Program-made: the position numbers and the translations under genes
Notes under the pieces: model-generated
What the model saw: only the letters and a program-made list of their open reading frames with translations
What the model was told of the DNA's origin: nothing
Database searches by the model: none
DNA from: Butyrivibrio sp. AE3004
GTDB taxonomy: Bacteria; Bacillota; Clostridia; Lachnospirales; Lachnospiraceae
NCBI RefSeq assembly: GCF_000703165.1
Contig: NZ_JNLQ01000002.1
Coordinates: 2,418,001 to 2,482,000 of the forward strand
DNA: 64,000 nucleotides
Direction of reading: 5' to 3'
In this document: in pieces, positions 26,525-34,906 of the stretch
Numbering within the stretch: position 1 is the first letter of the stretch
How the letters are laid out: each line of letters starts with the position of its first letter

Positions 26525-28165
26525 ATGAGCAGGAACATAAGTAAAAGATTTATAGCAGCACTGACAGCCACTCTCCTATTCCTTTGTGCTACAGCATGCT
26601 CAGGCCAAAGAGAAACCGTCGGTATAGATTCAGAAAGAGAACTCAATATCGGATACGATGCTTTACCTATTTCATTGGATGCCCAGATGGCTTTTGATTC
26701 GGCTTCCTTTGCTTATCTTAAGCCAATGGTTGCAACACTTTTCAAAGATGTGGGCGGTGAGCTAAAGACAGATTTGGCCGAGAGCTACGAGGTATCTGAA
26801 AACGGCCTTATCTACACAATAAAGCTTCGTGATGAAATAAGATACAGTGATGGAACACCAATTACCGCAGAGGACTTCGTTTATGCCATTCAGAGAATAG
26901 CAGATCCGTTATCCGGTAGCAATGCTGTTTTCGTCTTTCATGATATTTGTGAGGTCAAAAACATTGAGGCAGTTAGCACTGGGCAACTACCTTTATCCGA
27001 GCTTGGTGTTACAGCACAAGATGACAGGACTCTGGTGATAGAACTCGAAAAGCCCTGCCCGTATTTTATTAGTGCTCTCTCACTTCCGTGCTCCGCACCA
27101 TGCAGCAGGTCTTTCATCGAAAAATGGGGAAATTTGTATGCCACAAAGGCTGAATATACTTTGGGAAGCGGGCCTTTTTTCATTGATCGTTATGAACCGT
27201 TTGACACCCAGGTTCATTACAGCAAGAATCCCTATTACTACGACGAAAAATCAGTAAAGCTTCCCGGAGTTTCAATAAGATACGTACAAAGTCCGCAGCA
27301 GGCGATGATGTGCTACGAGAGCGGCGCCCTGGATGCCATATCTGTTTCCGGCCCTATCCAGGAACTGGCAGAGGGTGACAGGAACGTTTACGAAAATGCC
27401 TCCGGCAGCATATGGTATATAGGAACTGTTCCTTCTCATAACAGTGCGCTGAAAAACAAAAACATAAGACGTGCACTCACTATGTCCATTAATCGGGACA
27501 GCATTGTAAAGAATATCACTAAAAGAGGATCCGCAACGCTTGAAAGGCTTATTCCCGAAAACTTCAGCTATGATACCAAGGGCAATGATTATGTTAAAGA
27601 GCCGGATGAATATCTCGATATTTGCAGCTATGACACGAAAAAGGCTCTTGAATACTGGAATAAGGGCCTTGAAGAAATAAATGCAAAAACACTTGAGCTT
27701 TCCCTAATATTGAGGCCATCTGAAGAGACCTTAATAGAAATGATTATCAGCGAGTGGGAAAGATCTCTTCCGGGCCTTCATGTTACTGCAACTGTCATTC
27801 CCTCCAAGCAGTTTTGGAATGATCTTGATAAAAAAGAGAGCGACCTATATTTTAGCGGGTGGTCAGCTGATTATTCAGACCCCAACACTTTTCTGGCACT
27901 GTTCACATCCACATCAAAATATGATTACGCGGACCTGAAAAATGCAGAATATGACAGGCTTTTAAATGATGCAGTTATTGAAACAGATCCCATGCGCAGG
28001 TTCGATATGCTTCACAAAGCAGAGGATATACTAATGGAGGAAAGCCTGTATTTTCCAATATATGCAAGTGGTGATGCATGGCTTGTATCAAGCGAAATAA
28101 GCGATGTAGTGTTTGATTTTACAGGTGTGACTTTAGATCCGAAATGGACTTCCAAAAGCAGATAA
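26525..28165 (+). CDS. oppA: Oligopeptide-binding lipoprotein OppA-like
   Basis: 546 residues. Signal peptide with lipobox ATAC near residue 25, then the SBP_bac_5 fold. Family marks include the YDALPISLD opening, RDEIRYSDGTPITAEDFVY, and later IRRALTMSINRD and the C-terminal YFPIYASGDAWL. It captures peptides outside the cell for OppBCDF. GGGGG lies 8 nt before the ATG at 26525. It sits in the middle of the operon, after the two ATPase genes, which is less usual than the oppA-first order; the D-F-A-B-C order is intact and colinear. Peptide size preference is unknown. Confidence 0.92.
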   Translation: MSRNISKRFIAALTATLLFLCATACSGQRETVGIDSERELNIGYDALPISLDAQMAFDSASFAYLKPMVATLFKDVGGELKTDLAESYEVSENGLIYTIKLRDEIRYSDGTPITAEDFVYAIQRIADPLSGSNAVFVFHDICEVKNIEAVSTGQLPLSELGVTAQDDRTLVIELEKPCPYFISALSLPCSAPCSRSFIEKWGNLYATKAEYTLGSGPFFIDRYEPFDTQVHYSKNPYYYDEKSVKLPGVSIRYVQSPQQAMMCYESGALDAISVSGPIQELAEGDRNVYENASGSIWYIGTVPSHNSALKNKNIRRALTMSINRDSIVKNITKRGSATLERLIPENFSYDTKGNDYVKEPDEYLDICSYDTKKALEYWNKGLEEINAKTLELSLILRPSEETLIEMIISEWERSLPGLHVTATVIPSKQFWNDLDKKESDLYFSGWSADYSDPNTFLALFTSTSKYDYADLKNAEYDRLLNDAVIETDPMRRFDMLHKAEDILMEESLYFPIYASGDAWLVSSEISDVVFDFTGVTLDPKWTSKSR

Positions 28166-28175
28166 AGGTAGCAAA

Positions 28176-29114
28176 ATGGTTAAATATACTATAAAAAAAT
28201 TATTGATATCAATTATATCTCTGGTCCTTATTATTTTTATCCTGTTTATGCTGATGGAATTAATGCCGGGCTCTCCCTTTAACGACGAGAAGCTAAGCGA
28301 CGATCAGAAGCAGGTATTATATGAGGCATATGGCCTGGATAAACCGGTCATTTACAGATTTGGAATATATGTAAAAAATATACTGCATGGGGATTTTGGA
28401 GACAGCTACAGCATATCGGCCAACACTCCGGTTGCGTCACTTATCAGTACAAGGCTCCCGGTTTCCATGAAGGTTGGCGGCGCAGCGATGATTATCGGTA
28501 GTATTTTCGGCCTTGCACTTGGCTTTCTTGCAGCCTTTAACAGGGGCAAGGTCACGGACGTAATATGCATGATAATCAGCATTCTCGGAGTTTCTGTTCC
28601 ATCATATATTTTTGCGATAGTGCTGAATTATTTTGTCGGATTTAAATGGAAAGCTTTGCCACTTCTCTATGACTTCAGATCACCGGTAAAAACCTCAATC
28701 CTACCTGTAATTGCACTGTCTATAGGAGTTATGGGCGTTGTTATGAAGTTCACACGGGATGAAGCAACCTCAGTCCTTAAGTCTGATTATGTGCTTTTTG
28801 CAAGAAGCCAGGGAATTCCGGAAAAAGAGATATTGTTCGGGTATGTTCTTCGCAATTCAATGATCCCTGTAATAACAGTAATGGCTATGCTTTTGGTTTC
28901 ACTCCTTACAGGGTCTCTTGTTACCGAGAGAATCTTTTCCATCCCGGGGATAGGTGCGCTTCTTACTACCGCCATAACCGCTAATGACTACAATGTGATA
29001 ATAGCACTGAGCTTTGTTTATGCGGTCATATATGTAGTAGCAAGGCTTGTACTGGATCTGGTTTATGGCCTTATAGACCCAAGAATACGCGTATCGGGAG
29101 GAACCGGTGAATAA
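28176..29114 (+). CDS. oppB: Oligopeptide ABC transporter permease OppB-like
   Basis: 312 residues with six membrane segments. The N-terminal segment with the MELMPGSPF stretch and the later transmembrane loops with the permease motif EATSVLKSDYVLFARSQGIPEKEI match the OppB/DppB class. AAAGG precedes the ATG. It begins 10 nt after oppA. A 149-nt gap separates it from oppC, in contrast to the tight junctions elsewhere; that gap holds a copy of the TATGAC repeat and a GATTTTC/GAAAATC hairpin, so read-through to oppC may be tuned. Confidence 0.93.
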   Translation: MVKYTIKKLLISIISLVLIIFILFMLMELMPGSPFNDEKLSDDQKQVLYEAYGLDKPVIYRFGIYVKNILHGDFGDSYSISANTPVASLISTRLPVSMKVGGAAMIIGSIFGLALGFLAAFNRGKVTDVICMIISILGVSVPSYIFAIVLNYFVGFKWKALPLLYDFRSPVKTSILPVIALSIGVMGVVMKFTRDEATSVLKSDYVLFARSQGIPEKEILFGYVLRNSMIPVITVMAMLLVSLLTGSLVTERIFSIPGIGALLTTAITANDYNVIIALSFVYAVIYVVARLVLDLVYGLIDPRIRVSGGTGE

Positions 29115-29186
29115 GCCGGAACCTGTTATCTCCGACATCAATCAACAACTTAAGACTTCTTGATTTTCTGGTGAAAATCAAAAACC

Positions 29187-29234
29187 TATGGCCTCTTGAA
29201 CGAGAAGATAAAAATGAGTTCAAGAATCTATGAC
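29187..29234. repeat. TATGAC stem-loop repeat, copy A
   Basis: Begins TATGGCCTCTTGAACG and closes with GTTCAAGAATC followed by TATGAC. Arms TCTTGAAC and GTTCAAGA pair over 8 bp. It lies in the oppB-oppC gap, just before the oppC ribosome site. A second hairpin (GATTTTC/GAAAATC, around 29162-29179) is immediately upstream. Confidence 0.7.
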
Positions 29235-29263
29235 AATTTTTCAAGAAAACTGAGGGCAAGACT

Positions 29264-30274
29264 ATGGGTACCGAAAAATATGAAGACGGTTTTACCGCAG
29301 AAGATTTTGAATTAGCAGTTCGAACGAATGATATGGAAATAGATACTACCTTCTCAGGCGAAGGCAGATTTAAGGCTGCGATCAGAAGATACAAAAGCAA
29401 TAAAGCTGCAATGTTTGGGCTTATTACGCTAATACTCCTTGTTCTGTCCAGTATTATTATCCCTCTCCTTTCAGGAAGAGGAATAAATGAGCAGAATCCC
29501 GACCGAAGCTTTGTTGCCCCTAAAATCCCCGGTATTTTAAGCGGTTCAGAAAAAATCCCCTTTACAACCGGAGAAAGAATCGTTAATAAATATGAAGAGC
29601 TTTCCATAGATGATACTATTTATCTCTTTGGAACAGATCAGCTGGGAAGAGATTTGTTTTCAAGATGCTTCAAAGGCATGCAGGTATCTCTCCTTATCGC
29701 GCTTGCAGCAGGTGCTATCTCCCTTATCATCGGAATGAACTACGGAATGATATCAGGCTATATAGGTGGAAAAACAGATATGATCATGCAGCAAATAGTG
29801 GATGTGCTTAGCAGCATTCCCTCTCTGGTAGTCGTAACGCTTTTGATGCTGGTCTTCAAACCCGGTATCAGTTCAATTATCATCGCGATCATGCTTACAG
29901 GATGGATGGAAATGAGTATCATTGCAAGAGCACAGGTCTTCAGGCTGAAGGATAGAGAATATATTCTCGCAGCCAGAACCCTTGGCGCAGGTAATTTCTT
30001 TATTCTGTTCAGGGAGATACTTCCCAATATTTTTGAAGCCCTTGTAACCGAGCTTATGGTGTCCATTCCTACAGCAATCTTCTTCGAAACCTTCTTAAGT
30101 TTTGTAGGGCTTGGGCTCCCTGTCGGAGCCTGCTCCCTTGGACGCTTAATAGCTGACGGCTTTGATAATTGTCTGATTCATCCATATACACTTATTCCGC
30201 CCATGATACTTCTTGTACTTTTGATGATATCGGCAAATCTTGTAGCAGAGGGATTAAAGGATGCATTTGAGTAA
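29264..30274 (+). CDS. oppC: Oligopeptide ABC transporter permease OppC-like
   Basis: 336 residues. An N-terminal hydrophilic extension of about 40 residues precedes the first membrane segment, then the OppC/DppC core with a short extracytoplasmic loop and the docking motif LAARTLGAGNFFILFREILPN near residue 232. OppC pairs with OppB to form the channel. GAGGG lies 8 nt before the ATG. It is the last gene of the operon; its stop codon is the left arm of the terminator at 30273, which also serves the convergent flavodoxin gene. Confidence 0.92.
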   Translation: MGTEKYEDGFTAEDFELAVRTNDMEIDTTFSGEGRFKAAIRRYKSNKAAMFGLITLILLVLSSIIIPLLSGRGINEQNPDRSFVAPKIPGILSGSEKIPFTTGERIVNKYEELSIDDTIYLFGTDQLGRDLFSRCFKGMQVSLLIALAAGAISLIIGMNYGMISGYIGGKTDMIMQQIVDVLSSIPSLVVVTLLMLVFKPGISSIIIAIMLTGWMEMSIIARAQVFRLKDREYILAARTLGAGNFFILFREILPNIFEALVTELMVSIPTAIFFETFLSFVGLGLPVGACSLGRLIADGFDNCLIHPYTLIPPMILLVLLMISANLVAEGLKDAFE

Positions 30275-30295
30275 AACATGACCGGCATGTTTTTA
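30273..30295. terminator. Shared terminator of oppC and the flavodoxin gene
   Basis: AAAACATG (30273-30280) pairs with CATGTTTT (30286-30293), followed by T on the plus strand. It includes both stop codons. Confidence 0.65.
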
Positions 30296-31669
30296 GCCAT
30301 GAAGTTTTTTTGCCTTCTCTATTACTTTTTTGTATGGCATAAGCATACCCTCTGTCATTTTTGCCCCGAGCTTTTTGGAAATAGAAGGAGAAGCCATCAT
30401 CTGACCAACCGCATACATAGCAAGAATTCTGCCTGTGTGTTTTTGAGGAAAATCATAAAATCCCCTCTCTTTATAAAATCTGTGGTCCTCTCGCATGAGT
30501 CCTTGCATTGTGTAAATGAGATCTCTGAAAATTTTCATACCTCCAACGCCATAGAAGTTTTGCGGTTCCACATAATTATTCGAAATGTCATATGAAAGTT
30601 CGCATGAGAGGATCCTGATTTCTTCTTCAGCATCAGATTCATTTGTCGCAACATAAGATAAATGATTCCCACCAACCTGCGCTCTGGCTTCAAGAAGTGT
30701 CATCAGATTTTTCTCATCATGATAATATCCATCCACCAAATAACCTATTGGTTTGCCCATAGTAACTGTCCTGTGGCCATTACAGAACTGTCTGTCATCA
30801 TACATTTTAAAGGTGGCTCCCATGGAATGATCCTTAATAGAAAAGGCATAAACTATAGCATCGCTGTTTTGAATATTTTCCCTTAAAAATTTATCAAAAC
30901 CATCGGCATATATGCATTTTCCGTCACTTGCGCAGTTAAAGCAGCCAAGACACCCTCCAAGAAACGGAAATTCTCTGATATTAATGATATCTGTTTCACA
31001 GGGCATGGTCTGCTCAAAGCATCTTATCATCGAATTGAGCCTATTGTTATCCGCAGAGGCATCTGTTACTACAACTATGCGCTTTCCCTTAAGAGAATCA
31101 GGGATAGCCTTGATATTATTCTCTCCAATTCTGCATTCTTTTAATAATGTAGCTTCTTTTTTCGGCTTTGAAGCTTCTGTTCTAACATAACAGCCATTTC
31201 GAATTTCAAAAATAATACGATGAAAAAAGGCTCTTGCCTCTTTTTGCCCAGCTTTTGAGAGCAAGTCCTCCATATCGGCAGACAGGCCTTTCAAAACATG
31301 CATTCCAAGGTCTGTACAGTTTTCTTCTATAAAAGCGTGAGCGGTAATATCATAAAAATGCTTTGATGTAGTTACCTGGGTAGCATATTTCCCCTTAAGA
31401 TCAATTCTCTGTTCCTTAATAAGCTCTATAAATCTATGCAGCTGGCTTGGCACAAGAAAAGTATATACAGGATATGCAAAAATAATCAGCTCTGCACCGG
31501 CAAGCTCATTTGCAGCTTCTGTAAAATCCTTTTCCAGCTTTTTAATCATTTTCCCTGCATGACAGACATGATACGTATGCTCGGGGTAACATGTTTCCAA
31601 ATACTTTATGGTCTGATAGGTTATACTGTTTTCTCCTTTCGGAGATCCATTGATTATTAAAATATTCAA
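30293..31669 (-). CDS. Protein with two flavodoxin-like NAD(P)H oxidoreductase domains
   Basis: 458 residues. Domain 1 (about 1-180) starts with ILIINGSPKGEN, the flavin-phosphate loop of NADPH-dependent FMN reductases, and has a FAYPVYTFLVPSQL flavin-binding region. Domain 2 (about 195-400) opens GKRIVVVTDASADNN and has the CLGCFNCASDGKC motif common in iron-sulfur flavoproteins and related FMN reductases; whether it binds a cluster is unclear. The last 60 residues are helical. The TTG at 31669 fits GGAGGCGG 7 nt upstream; an ATG at 31687 in frame has no site and the upstream stretch overlaps the terminator at 31705. Substrate unknown. Confidence 0.8.
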   Translation of the reverse strand: MNILIINGSPKGENSITYQTIKYLETCYPEHTYHVCHAGKMIKKLEKDFTEAANELAGAELIIFAYPVYTFLVPSQLHRFIELIKEQRIDLKGKYATQVTTSKHFYDITAHAFIEENCTDLGMHVLKGLSADMEDLLSKAGQKEARAFFHRIIFEIRNGCYVRTEASKPKKEATLLKECRIGENNIKAIPDSLKGKRIVVVTDASADNNRLNSMIRCFEQTMPCETDIINIREFPFLGGCLGCFNCASDGKCIYADGFDKFLRENIQNSDAIVYAFSIKDHSMGATFKMYDDRQFCNGHRTVTMGKPIGYLVDGYYHDEKNLMTLLEARAQVGGNHLSYVATNESDAEEEIRILSCELSYDISNNYVEPQNFYGVGGMKIFRDLIYTMQGLMREDHRFYKERGFYDFPQKHTGRILAMYAVGQMMASPSISKKLGAKMTEGMLMPYKKVIEKAKKLHG

Positions 31670-31704
31670 TATATTAACCGCCTCCATCCGGCCTGAAAAT
31701 ATGA

Positions 31705-31744
31705 CAAAAAAGATCACCATCCCGCTACTTACGATGGTGATCTT
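31705..31744 (-). terminator. Terminator of the response-regulator gene
   Basis: AAGATCACCATC (31710-31721) pairs perfectly with GATGGTGATCTT (31733-31744); the minus strand runs into TTTTTTG. This shows that the upstream part of the flavodoxin frame is not coding. Confidence 0.85.
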
Positions 31745-31761
31745 CATCACTAAAAATATTT

Positions 31762-32157
31762 TTAATGAGAAGTGTTTTTCCTCATTTCCTCAAGCTTGTT
31801 CATACTTGATCTTATAGTATTAAGAAGTTCTTCCGCTTTTACAGGCTTCCTAAGGAACGCAAGTGCCCCATGCTTATACACTTGCATCTCAGTATCTTCC
31901 TGATCGTTTGCAGTCATAAAAATAGTGAAAATTCCGCGACCGAATTTCTCATGAAGCCTATCCATCATCTCAAAGCCATTCATCTTCGGCATCATATAAT
32001 CTGCCAGAATTATATCCGGCCGATGCTGCTCATATACCTCTATGCCCTTTTCACCGGAGTCGGCAGTATAGACCTTAAATTCATCGGATAGAATCCTTTC
32101 AAGCACCATAAGGACAGTACTATCATCATCAACAACCAGTATAGACTTCTCAAACAT
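31762..32157 (-). CDS. Stand-alone response-regulator receiver domain
   Basis: 131 residues, a single receiver (REC) domain with the acidic pair in VVDDDST, phospho-acceptor Asp in ILADYMM, Thr in FMTAND and Lys in LRKPVK. There is no output domain, so it would act by binding a partner, like CheY or Spo0F. GGAGATG lies before the ATG. It is flanked by terminators and thus likely single. No kinase gene is adjacent, so its partner is unknown. The C-terminal tail (KLEEMRKNTSH) is hydrophilic. Confidence 0.85.
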   Translation of the reverse strand: MFEKSILVVDDDSTVLMVLERILSDEFKVYTADSGEKGIEVYEQHRPDIILADYMMPKMNGFEMMDRLHEKFGRGIFTIFMTANDQEDTEMQVYKHGALAFLRKPVKAEELLNTIRSSMNKLEEMRKNTSH

Positions 32158-32294
32158 AATTTCATCTCCATTTTTCAGAATAAGACAATAGTTTACGAAA
32201 CATCTTTCAGCACTAATTGCATGGTGACTATATATATATATATCTTATCGAATCTTTAGAAGAAAATCTACAAAAAACAGTATAAGTTTTCTGT

Positions 32295-33071
32295 TTATCT
32301 TTTCATTATTATAGCAGCCTGACTTCCGCGATTGCCGCCGGTATATCTGTGAGACCAGTATTTATGCGGTATGCACATAGTACAATCTTCGATGATTTCA
32401 ATATTTCCTTCAGATAATCCGGTCCCCAGCATACTCCTTTTTACTACGCCTTTTAGGTCAAGCATGAATTTCCCGTTATCTTTTCGGTTATATAAATCGG
32501 CAGCCTTTCCATCCAGCAATCTGTTTACTTCCTCAATAACTTCCTCTCCCACTTCGAAACAGCATCTGCCTATAGCAGGGCCTATACATGCCTTGATATT
32601 TTTCTTAGACGCGCCAAGACTTACCATTTTATTTACAGCTTCTCTCTCGATGTCCTGTACAGTACTGCGCCATCCACTGTGTACCGCAGCAACGACACCC
32701 GCCTCCTCATCCGCCATCAAAAGCGGAATGCAATCCGCAATAAAGATAACCAGCGGTACGCCAGGCTCTTCAGTTACATACCCATCAGCCTGAAACAGCT
32801 CATCATAGCCGTAGGGCTTTCTAGCATGCTCTTTCCCCACTATCATCACGTTATTCCCATGCACCTGCTGACCGCAGACGAACTCCTCTGCTTCTATGCC
32901 GCAGGAATCCAGGAACCTGCGATAATTTTCTTTAACATTCCCCGGCTCATCGCCCCTGTTCATTCCCAGATTAAGTGATTCGAATATCCCTTCACTCACC
33001 CCACCTGTCCTGGTAGAAAAACCGTGAGGATATGATATAATTTGTGACTTAATTGTATTTATTTCTGCCAT
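32295..33071 (-). CDS. pgeF: Peptidoglycan editing factor PgeF (YfiH/YlmD family)
   Basis: 258 residues. Matches the family once called multicopper polyphenol oxidase: FSTRTGGVSEG near the N-terminus, CGQQVHGN, FIADCIPLLM, AVHSGWRST, and the CIGPAIGRCCFEV stretch. Conserved His and Cys residues bind a catalytic zinc in relatives; PgeF removes L-Ser-containing errors from peptidoglycan precursors, and other family members act on purine nucleosides. GGGGA precedes the ATG at 33071. It is a lone gene. Location is cytoplasmic. Confidence 0.92.
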   Translation of the reverse strand: MAEINTIKSQIISYPHGFSTRTGGVSEGIFESLNLGMNRGDEPGNVKENYRRFLDSCGIEAEEFVCGQQVHGNNVMIVGKEHARKPYGYDELFQADGYVTEEPGVPLVIFIADCIPLLMADEEAGVVAAVHSGWRSTVQDIEREAVNKMVSLGASKKNIKACIGPAIGRCCFEVGEEVIEEVNRLLDGKAADLYNRKDNGKFMLDLKGVVKRSMLGTGLSEGNIEIIEDCTMCIPHKYWSHRYTGGNRGSQAAIIMKR

Positions 33072-33124
33072 ATTATTCCCCGTTTCATGTAAGTATCATC
33101 AATATATCAGAAATAAAATATTAG

Positions 33125-33430
33125 TGCAAAGGAAGTCCCTTTCTTAAAACTTTAACCCAATCCAGGATTGTCCTGATTACCTCATTGAAACTGTCCTCTG
33201 GAGCAGAAACAAAAACGGGATATATCTATCTCTTTTTAGTTCTTTCCGCAAAGGATAAGTTATTTCATGACACATACGGATATACTAATTTTACGCCTCA
33301 TGATTTTTTAGACTTTTTAGATTGTATAGATAAAAATAAGTATTCTGAATGGTTCAAGGAAAATAACTTAACTGTAAATATAAATTATGACTATATAGAT
33401 TATTTAGCAGCAATAATTAAAGATATATAA
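33125..33430 (+). pseudogene. Possible remnant reading frame
   Basis: The frame is open for about 100 codons but has no ATG; the only start in the conserved-looking part is a TTG at 33185 without a ribosome site. It ends 16 nt before a perfect terminator. The predicted peptide is unusually Asp/Tyr/Lys-rich and AT-biased, with NYDYIDYLAAIIKDI at its end. It lies between pgeF and the truncated integrase and may be debris from a former mobile element. I do not recognise a family. Confidence 0.3.
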
Positions 33431-33445
33431 ATCATATTGATTGTA

Positions 33446-33494
33446 AAAACTTACATATCTGTTTTCCCACAAACAGATATGTAAGTTTCTTTTT
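33446..33494. terminator. Strong terminator after the remnant frame and the integrase
   Basis: AAACTTACATATCTGT pairs perfectly with ACAGATATGTAAGTTT over a 9-nt loop; T-runs follow on both strands. Confidence 0.9.
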
Positions 33495-33502
33495 ATATGC
33501 TA

Positions 33503-34234
33503 TTACCTATGCAATTTTTTCTTCCTATCTGGCGATCCCACAAGACTATCCAATGGACTAAATTTATCGTAATCATTCTGAAGATCAGAGCCGAACAAAT
33601 ACTCATCAGGATCACCACGCCGTATCATCAAATATTCCTGCAATACCTCTGATAAAGCTTTAGACAAGGGAAATAGTTGTTCCTTTCTATTCTTTGTCTT
33701 CCTGAGCCTTATATAGCCATTATCGAAGTCTATATCTCCTATCTGTATATTTAAAGCTGTACTCAATCTGTTTCCTGTCCCAAGCAGATAATTTTCGAAA
33801 ACCCATGTCTTATACTCCGTAAAGCTCGCAGTATTTCTATCAGGCTTCTTGAGTAATCTCTCTAATTCATCATCTGAATATGTTTCCTTAACTCTCTGAT
33901 CCTGCTTGATAGTATGAATTTTAAAATGACTCATATACCCACACTCCATACAGTAATAAAACAGCGCTCTAGCACTTCTTAGATAAGAGTTACAGGATGT
34001 TTCTGTTATTTCCTTTTCCTCCCTTAGAAAGAGGATATAATCATCAATATCATCCCTTGTGATATCTGCAACCATCTTATCCTCACCAAAGAATTCAAAT
34101 AGCCAATGGAAATGATTACTATAGGACTCTATAGTCTTTTCTGATAAATTCTTGATCTTGCACTTTTGGAAAAAGAGTTCCCTTGCCTCCCCAAGCGTAA
34201 CTTTTTCCTTTGGTTTCATGCTGATTTTTGCCAT
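33503..34234 (-). CDS. Tyrosine recombinase lacking its C-terminal catalytic part
   Basis: 243 residues. An N-terminal SAM-like core-binding domain (about 10-100) is followed by the start of the catalytic domain, with the first Arg in LLGTGNRLSTAL near residue 152 and the Lys of the beta-hairpin in LRKTKNRKEQL. The second part of the active site (HxxR, H/W and the Tyr nucleophile) is missing; the protein ends in SPDRKKKLHR just before a strong terminator. Full-length relatives are about 290-330 residues. GGAGG lies 6 nt before the ATG. It sits 118 nt from tRNA-Lys, a common insertion target, so it is probably a decayed integrase. Confidence 0.85.
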   Translation of the reverse strand: MAKISMKPKEKVTLGEARELFFQKCKIKNLSEKTIESYSNHFHWLFEFFGEDKMVADITRDDIDDYILFLREEKEITETSCNSYLRSARALFYYCMECGYMSHFKIHTIKQDQRVKETYSDDELERLLKKPDRNTASFTEYKTWVFENYLLGTGNRLSTALNIQIGDIDFDNGYIRLRKTKNRKEQLFPLSKALSEVLQEYLMIRRGDPDEYLFGSDLQNDYDKFSPLDSLVGSPDRKKKLHR

Positions 34235-34314
34235 TCTTGACCTCCAAATCTGAGCACTTGATTAGCTCAAAAACTACGGAAAATCAAGTATTCAAATTTG
34301 ATATAATCATGCAT

Positions 34315-34348
34315 GAAAAAAGCGCTCAACCTTATTAGTTAAGCGCTT
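34315..34348 (-). terminator. Terminator of the tRNA cluster
   Basis: AAGCGCT (34320-34326) pairs with AGCGCTT (34342-34348); the minus strand runs into TTTTTT. It lies 4 nt beyond tRNA-Lys. Confidence 0.85.
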
Positions 34349-34352
34349 CTAA

Positions 34353-34425
34353 TGAGACACGTGGGAATCGAACCCACGACAACTTGATTAAAAGTCAAGT
34401 GCTCTACCAACTGAGCTAGTATCTC
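34353..34425 (-). tRNA. tRNA-Lys (UUU)
   Basis: Acceptor GAGATAC/GTGTCTC (one G-T pair), discriminator A; anticodon arm CTTGA-CTTTTAA-TCAAG reads UUU. Last of a four-tRNA operon. Confidence 0.95.
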
Positions 34426-34461
34426 ATATATATAAACTGCAAAAGCAGTGATATATCAAAA

Positions 34462-34533
34462 CTGGGCTAGCGGGATTCGAACCCACGAGTGCAGCAGTCA
34501 AAGTGCTGTGCCTTACCGCTTGGCGATAGCCCA
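34462..34533 (-). tRNA. tRNA-Gln (UUG)
   Basis: Acceptor TGGGCTA/TAGCCCA with discriminator G; anticodon arm CAGCA-CTTTGAC-TGCTG reads UUG. Confidence 0.95.
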
Positions 34534-34611
34534 TCATACACAGCAGATGTGCTTACTTAATGATAACTCAGAATTAGTAATTTGTCCAAGTTAACGCCCT
34601 TTATAATAAAG

Positions 34612-34686
34612 GGTGGATAGTGGGACTCGAACCCACGGTCTCCAGAACCACAATCTGGCGCGCTAACCAACTGCGCCATACCCACC
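34612..34686 (-). tRNA. tRNA-His (GUG)
   Basis: Acceptor GTGGGTA/TATCCAC with the extra G-1 and C73 pair that is characteristic of tRNA-His; anticodon arm CCAGA-TTGTGGT-TCTGG reads GUG. Confidence 0.95.
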
Positions 34687-34742
34687 ATACACTCAGATCA
34701 ATACTAATGCTTGATTATCGAAAGCTGCTTCTTAATCTGAAA

Positions 34743-34816
<74 letters not shown>

Positions 34817-34847
34817 ATGCATCACTGTCTTGCAGCGACATTTAAGA

Positions 34848-34876
34848 ATTATAAAGTAGTGTACCTTGGTTGTCAA
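34848..34876 (-). promoter_or_regulatory. Promoter of the four-tRNA operon
   Basis: On the minus strand TTGACA (34871-34876) and TATAAT (34848-34853), both perfect, are 17 nt apart and about 32 nt before the first tRNA. Confidence 0.92.
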
Positions 34877-34906
34877 TACATTTTATAAATTTTTTTTATT
34901 TTTTTA

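Noticed and set aside
31670..31750. N-terminal extension of the flavodoxin gene
   Set aside because: The stretch contains the terminator of the upstream response-regulator gene, so it is not coding.
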